A stretch of 64,000 nt of DNA. Source: Apibacter muscae (lineage in GTDB: Bacteria > Bacteroidota > Bacteroidia > Flavobacteriales > Weeksellaceae). The stretch is from NCBI RefSeq assembly GCF_007845635.1, contig NZ_SELG01000029.1, positions 186,001 through 250,000 of the forward strand, given 5' to 3'. Position 1 is the first letter of the stretch. Every line of letters begins with the position of its first letter. The position numbers and the translations under genes are program-made. Positions 44,399 through 54,439 of this stretch are shown piece by piece. A model generated the notes under the pieces. The model was given only the letters and a program-made list of their open reading frames with translations, ran no database searches and was not told where the DNA came from.

Positions 44399-45154
44399 TT
44401 ATTTTTTGTTAAATACAGTCCCAGAAGCTTGCGCTCTAGGTAAAATGGTCATATCTGCAATCTGAACATGATCTGGACGCGATATAGCGTAATAAATTGC
44501 ATCTGCAATATCATCCGCAACTAAAGGTTCAAAACCAGTGTAAACAGCATCTGCCTTATTCTTATCACCTTTAAATCTAACTAAAGAGAATTCTGTTTCA
44601 ACAGCACCTGGTGCTATATTGGTTACTTTTATGCCTAGTGGTAATAGATCCATTCTCATCCCTTTGCTTATAGATTCTACAGCATGTTTAGTCGCGCAAT
44701 ATACCGATCCTTTTGGATAAGTTTCTTTACCTGCTATAGAACTTAAATTTACAATATGACCAGATTTATTTTTTATTAAATATGGAAGAAGAGCTTTTGT
44801 TACATTTAAAATTCCTTTAATATTTGAATTAATCATAGAATCGAAATCATCTAAAGATGCATCTTGAAAAGTATCCAAACCATGTGCATTCCCCGCATTA
44901 TTTACCAATATATTTATATTTTGTTTACATTCTTCTGTAAGACTTTCAATGGCAGTAAAAACTTCTTTTCTATTGCTAACGTCAAAAGAAAGTAAAGTTA
45001 CCTCAACTTTTTCCTTTAATTCTTTTTTTAACTCTTCTAACTTTTCTTTCCTCCTTCCGCATAGAACCAGATTAATTCCACATTCAGCAAATTTTCTAGC
45101 TGTTGCTAAACCTATCCCTGAAGATGCTCCCGTAATTAAAACTGTTTGAATCAT
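44399..45154 (-). CDS. short-chain dehydrogenase/reductase (YdfG-like)
   Basis: 251 residues with a Rossmann TGASSGIGLA loop, NNAG motif (ILVNNAGNAHG), catalytic Ser and YxxxK (VYCATKHAVE), and PG motif (IAPGAVETEF). Sequence around RMDLLPLGIKVTNIAPG resembles YdfG, a serine/3-hydroxy acid dehydrogenase. The alcohol substrate is not known. It precedes nothing obvious; lies 68 bases downstream of the DUF5689 gene on the same strand. Confidence 0.88.
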   Translation of the reverse strand: MIQTVLITGASSGIGLATARKFAECGINLVLCGRRKEKLEELKKELKEKVEVTLLSFDVSNRKEVFTAIESLTEECKQNINILVNNAGNAHGLDTFQDASLDDFDSMINSNIKGILNVTKALLPYLIKNKSGHIVNLSSIAGKETYPKGSVYCATKHAVESISKGMRMDLLPLGIKVTNIAPGAVETEFSLVRFKGDKNKADAVYTGFEPLVADDIADAIYYAISRPDHVQIADMTILPRAQASGTVFNKK

Positions 45155-45222
45155 AAGTATTTTTATTTTTAAATTTAGGCATTTTTCATCTTATTAAAAA
45201 TCCAATTAATATAATTTAACAT

Positions 45223-47010
45223 TTAGTAAATCCTAAATTCATCCATAAAAATATTATAAGAGGCTAATTTTCCTACCTTCAATCCAAAGAAATTATTGGA
45301 TAGCTGATTTAAATTCAAATCTGATAATCCTGAAATGTCTAGAGTAATTAATGCCCATTGTCCATTAGTATCAATAATTCCAGAATAAGAATTATTGGAT
45401 GAAGCTGTTATAACTTTATCTTCTGAAACATCTCCTAGATTGAATGCATAGTAAGAAATTTGATCTGTTTTAAAAAGGGATATCGATATAGTTTTATCAG
45501 ATTTACCTTTTATATAAAATTGTATTTTTTTTGGTTGTTGCAGTAATTTCTTTTGTGCAAGAACAGTAAATACATATTCGTTGGCTGATGTCCCATCGGT
45601 TTTTAAATGTAAAGAATTTGAGTTGTTTATTCCTGTTTGGTTACTTAGGTTTGCATACGGTTTTATACCAAAACTATTTAATGATCTTATAAAAGCGTTA
45701 TAATCTTCAAAATCCCCTCCTGGAAAAACAAGTATATTTGAAGTCTGAGAGTTTTCTTCTCCATCCTCAGGCAGTGTGTTAGAAGAATTATCTTCTTTTC
45801 CTAATACATAATCTGAGGTGTTTTTAATACCAGCTTGATTAAAATAAGTAGTTAAGTCTCCATAAACCATAACCTCTCGTTTAAAATTAACAGGATTTGT
45901 CGCCAAATTTAAATTGGGTCTTACGGTATTAACTCCCGTTGCATCATAAGGCAATTGAACCGGGATACACTTGGTATAATCTGTTTCGTTTGGAGAAGCT
46001 GCTATTAATATATTTGATTGTGTTGTAAATGGAGCATTGAATTGAGCTCCTTCTACAATTGATTGTCCTGTTACAGAACCCACTATATACCCTTTTACCC
46101 ATTTTCCAGTTTGACCTTGGTTATTCATTGCCTGAGATATAGTAAATGGATTTTCTTTTGTTCCTTCCGTATCTCCTTTTTCTTCTTCTTTATTCCATCT
46201 GCTTTGATCCAAATTTACATCTTGGATGGTTCTTAACATGAGTTGCCAAGTTGATTTATATTTAGTTAAAATACCTTTTATTCTACCACTTCCAGAAGGC
46301 AATATATTATTTGCGAATTTTGCATAAGAACTAACCCTTACATTTAAAATATTACCCTGTTTATCTTCTATGTAACTTCCAGATGTATTATCTGAATCAT
46401 AATACGTTTTATTTAAATATTTTTCTTGAAATTGCACAGAATCAAGCTCTATCAAGGTCGCTAAGTTTTCATTTTTAATTGCATTTTCAATATTAGTGTA
46501 ATGTTGTACCAACGTTTCTTCATCTACTTTATCCTCTGCTAAAAGAATCAAACTTTTGGCTGAATTCCATTCTGCCTGACCTACGATTGAAGATCCATAT
46601 TTTTCACCACCTAACTGAGCTATATCATATTGCTTGGCTAAATATAATCCTTTCAGTTTAACATAAACTTTTCTACCTGCGGGATAGTAATTATATATGT
46701 TGGATTGATTTATATTGAGTTGGATTCCACTTTTCCCATCTGATGTTGTTATATAAAGATTTTTATAAATATTCCCTCCTTCATCACTTGATACTACAAA
46801 ACCTTCTATTATGGAATCTTTATGCAATAAAGTTGAAGTTTCTGTCGCCTCAGCTTTTAACTGTGGAATGGTATAATTGGCTGTAAGGTTAGGATAATTT
46901 ATAATCGGCGATTGATAATCATCATCATGAACACAGCTCAATGGGACAAAAAACAGGGCAAAAGTTACAATTATCATTATAAACTTTTTTATTTTATAAA
47001 TTTGGCTCAT
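45223..47010 (-). CDS. DUF5689 lipoprotein, partner of the TonB receptor
   Basis: 595 residues. A lipoprotein signal (LFFVPLSC) is followed by VHDDDY and a DUF5689-like beta domain (SIIEGFVVSSDEGGNIYKNLYI ... GIQLNI), then an OB-like region with EGTKENPFTISQAMNNQGQTGKWVKGYIVG resembling DUF6359, and a C-terminal jelly-roll-like module ending SYNIFMDEFRIY. Surface location is likely. It begins 36 bases after the TonB receptor, and such pairs commonly accompany a secreted nuclease or phosphatase. Function is inferred as nutrient capture. An in-frame ATG at 46977 is an alternative start. Confidence 0.78.
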   Translation of the reverse strand: MSQIYKIKKFIMIIVTFALFFVPLSCVHDDDYQSPIINYPNLTANYTIPQLKAEATETSTLLHKDSIIEGFVVSSDEGGNIYKNLYITTSDGKSGIQLNINQSNIYNYYPAGRKVYVKLKGLYLAKQYDIAQLGGEKYGSSIVGQAEWNSAKSLILLAEDKVDEETLVQHYTNIENAIKNENLATLIELDSVQFQEKYLNKTYYDSDNTSGSYIEDKQGNILNVRVSSYAKFANNILPSGSGRIKGILTKYKSTWQLMLRTIQDVNLDQSRWNKEEEKGDTEGTKENPFTISQAMNNQGQTGKWVKGYIVGSVTGQSIVEGAQFNAPFTTQSNILIAASPNETDYTKCIPVQLPYDATGVNTVRPNLNLATNPVNFKREVMVYGDLTTYFNQAGIKNTSDYVLGKEDNSSNTLPEDGEENSQTSNILVFPGGDFEDYNAFIRSLNSFGIKPYANLSNQTGINNSNSLHLKTDGTSANEYVFTVLAQKKLLQQPKKIQFYIKGKSDKTISISLFKTDQISYYAFNLGDVSEDKVITASSNNSYSGIIDTNGQWALITLDISGLSDLNLNQLSNNFFGLKVGKLASYNIFMDEFRIY

Positions 47011-47046
47011 ACTAAAATTTTAAAAGTTAAATATTTAAAAATGTAT

Positions 47047-49896
47047 TTATAATTTAAAAGAGATGTTTACAAAATAAGATCTTCCTCTATCATAGAATAG
47101 TTTATCTCCAAACAATGGAGTAGTTAGTGAATGATCAAAGCTTAGTTGTTCATAGTTGGCATATCTACCCTGCTCAAATGAACCCGATACTAATCCTCTC
47201 TCATTAAATATATTATTTACAGATAAACTAACCTCCATATAGCATTTACCAATTCTAAAGGATTTTCCGATGTTAGCATTAAATACCCATGCGTCCTCAT
47301 ATTTTTTTTGTTTTAAAAGAGATTTTACACTTTGATTGGTAGCATTTGCGTAAGGTTGCTGAGATTCTGGATTAATAATAAAATTCTCTGTTCTAGATAG
47401 TGCTGATATGTCTGAATATATATCCTGTAATAAATTGCCCGATACTCCTATCCACCAATATTTGGGTGAATTATATCTAAATCCTAGTGAATATCCTTTC
47501 TGTGGTGATCCTACAATTTTATAGTTCTTAATGTTAGCACTTCCTAAATCTGGCATCCCTTCATAATTATCTGTTAGAATCTTTAAATTGGGATTATTTT
47601 TATAAACGTATTGACCTACTGAAGCTACAGCAAATGTTGTAATTGTTGGCGATATTTTCAGCTCTAAACCTAATTCGGTTCCCATATACTCCTTATCAAC
47701 TCCAGTTAATATTTCAGATAAAAAAACATTGGAAGAAGTTGCATCTTGGGAAACACTTCCTTGAGAAGGTAAGTATTGCGATAAATCTAAACCTTGTGCA
47801 TAAAAACGTGAGATTTCAACCGCATCTTTTATTCTTGTATAATAAGCAGTCGCTCTTAACTTTATTTTGGGTGATCGAAGGGTATACGTAATATCGCTAG
47901 TCCCTACTTTTTGATTGGTTAAATCTGGAGTAACCATATTATTCAATCTTGGATTTGCAAAAATTTCATTTAATGTTGGTGAAACTAAAAAGTACCCTGA
48001 ATTTAAAATTATAAAATTTCTACCATCAATTTTATATGTTATTCCGCCCCTTAAACCTACATCAATAAAATTTTCCTTGCTACTTCTTCCATAGGAATTA
48101 TCAGCATATAATCCATTTTGAAATATTCCATTTCTATAAGATTCATTCCATCCCAATAAAAGTGATGCAGCCAAATTCCAATGGTCCACATATAATCTTG
48201 TAGTTGCATTTGCTGTAACCGCCTGCTTGTGTAGTTTATAATTGTATTCTAACTTATCTCCTTCTTTCGCAATACTATTAGGTTTTAGGATATTATAATC
48301 CCCTGCATCTCCTTGTAAAAAAGAACTTCTATTCAAAGCAAAATCAGCCCCTAACAAATCTTCTACTTCTCTGTAATTGTCGGACACTAAATTTTGATAA
48401 TTTAAGTTTATATAAAATTTCCAATGATCTGCAAACTGAGTTTGTAAATGTGCGGATGCATTAAAGGTTCGATCTTTAATTACATCATTTACCAAAAAGT
48501 AAGAAGCTCTCCTTCCTTGTTCACCAGAGTATAAATATGTTACAAAGGGTGCGTTGTAGTTTGCCTCGTATAAACTCCCCCAATTTATTTGAGTTATTGA
48601 GGTATCAATTTCCTGCCAACGGTTTAAAATTTCTTGATATGCTGCTTCTAAAGACTCTGTAGGAGAGCCATTGGCTTTTGCTATTAAATATTGAATATAA
48701 CTAGGTAAATTTCTGTAGTAGGTGGGTGATGGATTGGTAGAATTATACCAATTTAAACGTGAGCTTTTTTGGTAACCTGTTTGGTAAGAAGCTGTCGTTG
48801 TGATTTTTGTATTCTTGTTTATATTCCAATCATGTGTGAGCATAAATACAGGTTCAAACATTTTTTTTATGCGTTCATTTCTTCTTTGCCCCTCTTGCCA
48901 ACCCCAGTAAGAATTATAGTTTTTACCTCTTAAATCATAAACTTCCTGAGTGTTTGGGCTAGCTCCTGATCTTCTTGTAGGTGTACCAAATGTTGTGAAA
49001 TTTAACCTGTGATTTTCTGATATTTTTTTTTCAACCGAAACAAAATAGGCATAGGAGTCGTTAAAAGTTCCGTCTATCACACCTTCCTCTATCCATCTTC
49101 GAGATGCATTAAAAGCAAAAGCCCATCCTGATGGCAACATTCCTGTAGCATAACTGACCATCAATCGGTGTTGATAAGTTTTATTAGTTAGTGAATATGA
49201 AAGATTTAATCCCTTTCTGTAGCTGGAGGCTCTAGTGTCATAGTAGGCTGTTCCTCCTAAATTACTAAAGGAATAGTCAGAAACGTTGTTAGTTTCTGCT
49301 AATTCATGGGTATATCTAAAAGAATTATTTAAGCCTCCCCAATTACTGAAATCTGGTCTTCCACTATGGTTTTTAGCCATAGGTACCCCATCTATCATTA
49401 TATTATTATAACGATTATCTGTACCTCTAATGTTAAACCAATAAGCTCCCAGCTCATAAGCAGCAACTCTTGAAAACACATCTCTTGAAGATTGTAAAAG
49501 CCCAATTCCAACTTGCCCTAAAGACCCACCATCATCTGTTGTTAGTTCTTCATCCGTCAATGAAATTAAATTTTCAGCTTCTAAAGGTTGGTATTCCAAA
49601 GTTATATCTCCTAAATTTTTAATATCCTCTGATGGTATTATTGAAAGATTGATTACTTGAGGCATAAAACCTTCTTTACTTATAACAATAGTAAATTCCC
49701 CCTGTGTAACGTTTTGAAACTCAAAATATCCTTTTGGATCTGTGGTTATCGTATTATTTAAATCTTTCTCTAAACTTACTATAGCCCAACCAATTGGATT
49801 TTGATTGGTATCTTTAATATAACCAGAAACTGTAGTTTGAGAAAGCAGATGTTGTCCTATAATTACTGTAAATAAGAATTTTAAAGTTAGTTTCAT
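47047..49896 (-). CDS. TonB-dependent outer-membrane receptor
   Basis: 949 residues: signal peptide (about 1-19), carboxypeptidase-regulatory-like domain (VSGYIKDTNQNPIGWAIVSL ... GYFEFQNV), plug domain with AYWFNIRGTDNRYNNIMIDGVPM, and a long barrel ending VNISFKL. It belongs to the TBDT class that is not SusC. Its gene pairs with the DUF5689 lipoprotein downstream and the divergent secreted nuclease/phosphatase upstream, implying import of a hydrolysis product such as nucleotide or phosphate (inference). Confidence 0.92.
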   Translation of the reverse strand: MKLTLKFLFTVIIGQHLLSQTTVSGYIKDTNQNPIGWAIVSLEKDLNNTITTDPKGYFEFQNVTQGEFTIVISKEGFMPQVINLSIIPSEDIKNLGDITLEYQPLEAENLISLTDEELTTDDGGSLGQVGIGLLQSSRDVFSRVAAYELGAYWFNIRGTDNRYNNIMIDGVPMAKNHSGRPDFSNWGGLNNSFRYTHELAETNNVSDYSFSNLGGTAYYDTRASSYRKGLNLSYSLTNKTYQHRLMVSYATGMLPSGWAFAFNASRRWIEEGVIDGTFNDSYAYFVSVEKKISENHRLNFTTFGTPTRRSGASPNTQEVYDLRGKNYNSYWGWQEGQRRNERIKKMFEPVFMLTHDWNINKNTKITTTASYQTGYQKSSRLNWYNSTNPSPTYYRNLPSYIQYLIAKANGSPTESLEAAYQEILNRWQEIDTSITQINWGSLYEANYNAPFVTYLYSGEQGRRASYFLVNDVIKDRTFNASAHLQTQFADHWKFYINLNYQNLVSDNYREVEDLLGADFALNRSSFLQGDAGDYNILKPNSIAKEGDKLEYNYKLHKQAVTANATTRLYVDHWNLAASLLLGWNESYRNGIFQNGLYADNSYGRSSKENFIDVGLRGGITYKIDGRNFIILNSGYFLVSPTLNEIFANPRLNNMVTPDLTNQKVGTSDITYTLRSPKIKLRATAYYTRIKDAVEISRFYAQGLDLSQYLPSQGSVSQDATSSNVFLSEILTGVDKEYMGTELGLELKISPTITTFAVASVGQYVYKNNPNLKILTDNYEGMPDLGSANIKNYKIVGSPQKGYSLGFRYNSPKYWWIGVSGNLLQDIYSDISALSRTENFIINPESQQPYANATNQSVKSLLKQKKYEDAWVFNANIGKSFRIGKCYMEVSLSVNNIFNERGLVSGSFEQGRYANYEQLSFDHSLTTPLFGDKLFYDRGRSYFVNISFKL

Positions 49897-50080
49897 TACA
49901 AGAATTTTTTCAATTTTTGAAAATAGAATTTTAACATTTACTAAAGTTTATATTTATACAATTGATTAATATTAAACACCATCAATTATATGATATATGT
50001 AAATTTATTTAAAAATTAAACTATTTTCCAACATATAATTAAAAATACAGTATTAAATTAAAATAAATCAGACTAATAAT

Positions 50081-50088
50081 TATTTTTG
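50081..50088 (+). promoter_or_regulatory. -7 promoter box TATTTTTG of the secreted nuclease/phosphatase gene
   Basis: Exact TAnnTTTG match 20 bases upstream of the ATG at 50109. No equivalent was seen for the TonB receptor on the other side of the 212-base divergent gap. Confidence 0.5.
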
Positions 50089-50108
50089 TAAATAAAAAAA
50101 TTCATAAT

Positions 50109-51308
50109 ATGAAATTTCATACTTTCTATATTTTTATAATACTATTGGTATTTATTCCTAAAAGAATAAATGCTCAAAACAATTATAAAAGCGCAACTAT
50201 CATGTTTTATAACGTTGAAAATTTGTACGACACCATTAAGTCTGCAGATGTTATAAATGGCAAGTTATCTCCAGAAGATTCTCTTTACCAAATTAGTATA
50301 CCCGAAGATAGTGCATTAGCTTCTGGGTTAAAAATATACCGTGGCGAATTATCTTTTGATAAGCTTAAAGGGAAACATGTGATTAGAAAGCAAATACTAA
50401 CAAATGAATTTTATTATAAAGGAACTAAAGTATGGAATTCCAAAAAGTACAACGAAAAAATTGGAAACTTAACAAAAGTAATATCAGAAACCGGAAGGGA
50501 AGAGACTAAATCAATGCCATCTATTATTGGGCTAGCTGAAATTGAAAATGAACATGTTCTTCAAGACTTATGTGAAAGTTTAGGAAAAAAGGGGACAAAA
50601 TACAATTACGCTCATTTTAACTCTTTTGATGCTCGTGGAGTTGATGTGGGACTATTGTACAATGAAAAAAGATTTACCTTGATTCATAAAAAAAGGATAG
50701 TTATTGATCTCCCTCCTGAAAATGGCTATAAAAATTATACAAGAGATATTTTATTAGTTGAGGGTTTATTGGATGGAGAAAAAGTTTATTTTTTAGTTAA
50801 TCATTGGCCTTCACGCAGAGGTGGAGAACAAAAAAGCTTACCTAAAAGAATACGCGCCGCAGAAATAATGAAAACGGCTATGGATAGCATACTAAATATT
50901 CACCCAAATGCTAAAATCTTAGCTATGGGTGATTTTAATGATGATCCTACAAGCCCTAGTATAAAAAAAATACTAAATACAGTATATAAAAAAGATCAAG
51001 TAAAATCTGGCACTTTTTTTAATCCTGCTGAAAAGCTATTTAAAAAAGGAATGGGTACCTTAGCCTATAATGACTCTTTTAACTTTTTTGATCAACAAAT
51101 AATGTCTCCCGGATTTATAAATAATACTTCGGAGGGGTATACTTATTACAAAACAATGGTATTTTCACCTTTCTATTTAATATCACAGGAAGGAACATGG
51201 AAAGGATATCCTTTTCGATCCTTTTCTGGTGATAACTATACTGGAGGATACAGCGATCACTTCCCAATTTATACCATTCTTGTAAAGAAAATTAAAACTA
51301 ATGATTAA
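50109..51308 (+). CDS. secreted endonuclease/exonuclease/phosphatase-family protein
   Basis: 399 residues with a signal peptide (1-22, ending INAQ). EEP-fold marks: IMFYNVENLYD, IIGLAEIENEHVL (acidic metal ligand), VGLLYN, LVNHWPSRRGG, AMGDFNDDP and the C-terminal SDHFPI. This family includes DNases and phosphodiesterases. The position next to the TonB receptor and DUF5689 lipoprotein suggests it hydrolyses extracellular nucleic acid or phosphoesters for import. Substrate not determined. Confidence 0.88.
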   Translation: MKFHTFYIFIILLVFIPKRINAQNNYKSATIMFYNVENLYDTIKSADVINGKLSPEDSLYQISIPEDSALASGLKIYRGELSFDKLKGKHVIRKQILTNEFYYKGTKVWNSKKYNEKIGNLTKVISETGREETKSMPSIIGLAEIENEHVLQDLCESLGKKGTKYNYAHFNSFDARGVDVGLLYNEKRFTLIHKKRIVIDLPPENGYKNYTRDILLVEGLLDGEKVYFLVNHWPSRRGGEQKSLPKRIRAAEIMKTAMDSILNIHPNAKILAMGDFNDDPTSPSIKKILNTVYKKDQVKSGTFFNPAEKLFKKGMGTLAYNDSFNFFDQQIMSPGFINNTSEGYTYYKTMVFSPFYLISQEGTWKGYPFRSFSGDNYTGGYSDHFPIYTILVKKIKTND

Positions 51309-51317
51309 TACTTATAC

Positions 51318-52442
51318 TTAACAAATAGTCTTGATATAAGTTTTTCTTTTCTTATGAGTAATTGGGTTATAATCACTCCAAAGCAATTGAACATTTAAAT
51401 TATCTACCAATTGAGGATTTGTTTCTACAAACCGAATGTTATATTTTTTTAATGTATGAAATATTTCTGTAAAGATAATGGCTGTAATTCCTTTCTTTTG
51501 ATATTTAGGATGCACTCCTATTAATATATATTCTGCCGTATCAAAATTTTTAGATGCTTTTAATAAATGATACCAGCCCCATGGAAATAGCTTACCCCTA
51601 GATTTTTGCAATCCTTTAGCATAAGAGGGAGAAGTGACAGCAAAAGCACATATTTCTTGGTTTTCATCTAATATGCATGTTACAAAATTTGGGTTAAGTA
51701 TTTGTAAGTATTTTTGAGTATAGAAATTGATTTGTTTTTCTGAGAAAGGTACAAAGGATTCTAAGGCACTATAGGTCTCTATTAAAAGATTAAACATTGG
51801 TCTTACAAAAGGCTCCATTTCCTTTTTATTTGAAAACCTTAACGGTTTGAAATTTTTATTTTCTTGAAGAAGTTTAGAAAAACGTGTAACTTTTTCAGGC
51901 AATTCTTCTGGAACTTTAAAAAAATTCTCAACCCATACTTTCTCTTCTTTAAAACCTAAAGATTCTAAATGATTTTTATAATAGGAATGATTGTATAATG
52001 TTATCATGGTGGACAATCTATCAAATCCTTCCGTTAATAAACCCGCTTTTTCCATATTGGAAAAACCTACCGGACCTTCCATGTAATGCAAATTATTTTC
52101 TAGCCCAACAGCTTTAACTTTTTCTATAAGTGCCTGGGTTACTGCTATGTCATCAATAACATCAAACCAGCCGAATCTAACCTTTTTCTTATGCAACTTT
52201 TCAACTTCGTAGGTATTAATAATTGCAGCAATTCTCCCAACAATTTTTCCTTCCTTATAAGCTAAATAGTAAGTTGCCTGAGCATGCTCAAAAACTGGAT
52301 TTTTATTTTTATCTAAAACTTCTAATTCTTCCTTTATTAAGGATGGAACATAATTTGGGCAATTTTTATAAAGATGTAATGGGAAACTGATGAATTTTTT
52401 TAAGTCTTTTATATTAGTTACTTCTTTAATCTGAATTTTCAT
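51318..52442 (-). CDS. GNAT-fold N-acyltransferase-like protein
   Basis: 374 residues. A GNAT-like core is visible: FEHAQATYYLAYKEGKIVGRIAAIINTYE early, LHYMEGPVGFSNMEKAG in the middle, and a second acetyltransferase half with ICAFAVTSPSYAKGLQK and YILIGVHPKYQKKGITAIIF. Similar proteins are widespread in Bacteroidota but uncharacterised; a lipid or sphingolipid role has been suggested only by context elsewhere. Box TATCTTTG ends 7 bases before the ATG, giving almost no leader. Not linked to the ABC operon (71-base gap). Confidence 0.7.
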   Translation of the reverse strand: MKIQIKEVTNIKDLKKFISFPLHLYKNCPNYVPSLIKEELEVLDKNKNPVFEHAQATYYLAYKEGKIVGRIAAIINTYEVEKLHKKKVRFGWFDVIDDIAVTQALIEKVKAVGLENNLHYMEGPVGFSNMEKAGLLTEGFDRLSTMITLYNHSYYKNHLESLGFKEEKVWVENFFKVPEELPEKVTRFSKLLQENKNFKPLRFSNKKEMEPFVRPMFNLLIETYSALESFVPFSEKQINFYTQKYLQILNPNFVTCILDENQEICAFAVTSPSYAKGLQKSRGKLFPWGWYHLLKASKNFDTAEYILIGVHPKYQKKGITAIIFTEIFHTLKKYNIRFVETNPQLVDNLNVQLLWSDYNPITHKKRKTYIKTIC

Positions 52443-52449
52443 AATACGG

Positions 52450-52457
52450 CAAAGATA
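52450..52457 (-). promoter_or_regulatory. -7 promoter box TATCTTTG of the GNAT-like gene
   Basis: Exact TAnnTTTG match only 7 bases upstream of the ATG at 52442, one of three such short-leader cases in the window. Confidence 0.45.
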
Positions 52458-52513
52458 AGAGCTAATTGCTATGTTAGCTATTATTTCGTACTAGTTTTTA
52501 TAAATTAACAATA

Positions 52514-53182
52514 TCAATTTATAATTTCTCCATCGGAAAATTCAATTATTCTATTGCATTTGGCCGCAAACTCATCGTCATGAGTAACTGTAATTATCGT
52601 TTGTCCTTTATTCGCTAATTTTTGAAAAATATCAAATACAATTTCTGTATTTTTAGAATCTAAATTCCCTGTGGGCTCATCCCCCATAATAATTGTTGGC
52701 TCATTAATAAGTGCTCTAGCAATAGCTACTCTCTGTTGTTGACCTCCTGATAATTTTGAGGCTAACTTTGTTTCATTTTCTTTGATGTCTAACATTTGTA
52801 GCAACTCTATAGCTCTTTCCTTTATTTCTTCTTTAGATTTTAGGTTTAACTTTAATGCTGGTATCATAACATTATCTAACACTGAAAATTCAGGCAATAG
52901 ATAATGAAATTGAAAAACAAAACCTATGTGCTTATTTCTAAAATCAGAAAGTTTATTTTGGCTAAGCCCTGTAACTTTAGTTTCATTAATATAAATTTCT
53001 CCTTCATATTCCGTATCCATCGTGGATAATAGATACAGCAAGGTAGATTTTCCAGATCCTGACTTTCCTATAATCGATAAAAATTCTCCCTTTTCAACTT
53101 CAAGATTTACATTTTTTAATACCTGAAATTTTTTAGGTTCATAGAAGTATTTATTTATATTTTTAACCAACAATGCTTTCAT
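52514..53182 (-). CDS. MacB/LolD-type ABC transporter ATPase
   Basis: 222 residues. Walker A GKSGSGKST, Q-loop FVFQFHYLLPEF, signature LSGGQQQRVAIARAL, Walker B IIMGDEPTGNLD and switch VTHDDEFA. The LolD/MacB family energises mechanotransmission ABC systems. It is the last gene of the TolC-adaptor-permease-ATPase operon, 18 bases after the permease. Confidence 0.93.
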   Translation of the reverse strand: MKALLVKNINKYFYEPKKFQVLKNVNLEVEKGEFLSIIGKSGSGKSTLLYLLSTMDTEYEGEIYINETKVTGLSQNKLSDFRNKHIGFVFQFHYLLPEFSVLDNVMIPALKLNLKSKEEIKERAIELLQMLDIKENETKLASKLSGGQQQRVAIARALINEPTIIMGDEPTGNLDSKNTEIVFDIFQKLANKGQTIITVTHDDEFAAKCNRIIEFSDGEIIN

Positions 53183-53200
53183 CTTATTCTATTTAAAAAC

Positions 53201-54436
53201 TTAACTTCTCAAAATTGAAACCGGATCTACCTTCGCCGCTTTACGAGCCGGCATATATCCTGCAATGGCGCTTACCAATAATCCAAAGACAAATCCTTTG
53301 ATATAAGTTATGAGACTAAAATCTACCGGTAGTGTATCGTAAGTCGCGATTTTAAATGGAATGCTATGTACAATTATGGAGATTGTATACCCTAAAATCA
53401 TTCCTAAAATACCTCCTATCATACCTATAGCTATAGACTGAGTTAAAAATATTTGTACTATATCTTTCCCATTAAATCCTATTGCTTTTAGTATAGCTAT
53501 TTCTTTAATCTTTTCGTTAACAGTCATATTCATAATATTATAAATACCAAAACCTGCTACAATTAAAATGGTTAAAGACATAGCTGTTCCTATAGAACCT
53601 CTTACTTTGTTCGCAGATTCTAGTTGCGGATTGCTTTCTTGCCAAGATTCTACTTTGTACTGTGTATAGTTTTTTATTTTTTCAGAAAGTTTGGTTGCCT
53701 GATTATAATCTTTAAGGTTAATATAAACATCTGTGGCATAATTCTTATTTTTTGAGAACAACTGCCTTGTTTGATTGATTGAAACTATTGCTCTTGTTTT
53801 GTCGGCATTCGAAGAACCTGTCTCTATAATTCCAATTACTTTAAAAGCCTTAGAAACACCCCCTGAAGTTATAACAGTTACATTATTTCCGGTTCTAACT
53901 CCTAAATTTTGTGCAAGCTTACTTCCTAAGATTATTCCATCGGAGCGTTTATTTAAATCATAGAAATCTCCTGAAATCATATAATGAGAGGTTTTAAAAA
54001 GAAGATCTTCATTCTGAACTTCAACTCCGGAAAGATTTGCATTATTCTGTGTTACTCCATTTTTTATGAAAACATTCTCATTGATTTGTTGGGTCACTCC
54101 CGCTACTTCTTGAATCTTTGAGATATTTTCAATTATTGGCACAGCATTTTTTATACCTTCGGTATAACTAATATTCTTGTTATTACTAACCATTACAATC
54201 TGGTGATCCTCTTTCTCAGGAAGTAATACGGGCAAATCTGGTGAAATATCGTTATAAACACGTATATGAGGTATAGAAGAAAATGTTATTTCGGATTGAG
54301 AATCATTAACCCCCGTCATAAAACCATTCATAAAAATATAAACAGATATTCCAAAAGTAACACTTAGGGTAGCCACTAACAACTGCCTAATTTTGGAAGT
54401 TAAATGTACCCATGAGATTTTTTTATTAACACCCAT
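53201..54436 (-). CDS. MacB/FtsX-type ABC transporter permease
   Basis: 411 residues: one N-terminal membrane helix (LLVATLSVTFGISVYIF), a periplasmic MacB_PCD domain with GVEVQNEDLLF and SKLAQNLGVRTGNNVTV, then three C-terminal helices including KIKEIAILKAIGFNGKDIVQIFL and GYMPARKAAKVDPVSILRS, the FtsX-family terminal mark. Works with the neighbouring ATPase, adaptor and TolC to drive export through the envelope. Substrate unknown. Confidence 0.92.
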   Translation of the reverse strand: MGVNKKISWVHLTSKIRQLLVATLSVTFGISVYIFMNGFMTGVNDSQSEITFSSIPHIRVYNDISPDLPVLLPEKEDHQIVMVSNNKNISYTEGIKNAVPIIENISKIQEVAGVTQQINENVFIKNGVTQNNANLSGVEVQNEDLLFKTSHYMISGDFYDLNKRSDGIILGSKLAQNLGVRTGNNVTVITSGGVSKAFKVIGIIETGSSNADKTRAIVSINQTRQLFSKNKNYATDVYINLKDYNQATKLSEKIKNYTQYKVESWQESNPQLESANKVRGSIGTAMSLTILIVAGFGIYNIMNMTVNEKIKEIAILKAIGFNGKDIVQIFLTQSIAIGMIGGILGMILGYTISIIVHSIPFKIATYDTLPVDFSLITYIKGFVFGLLVSAIAGYMPARKAAKVDPVSILRS

Positions 54437-54439
54437 TTT

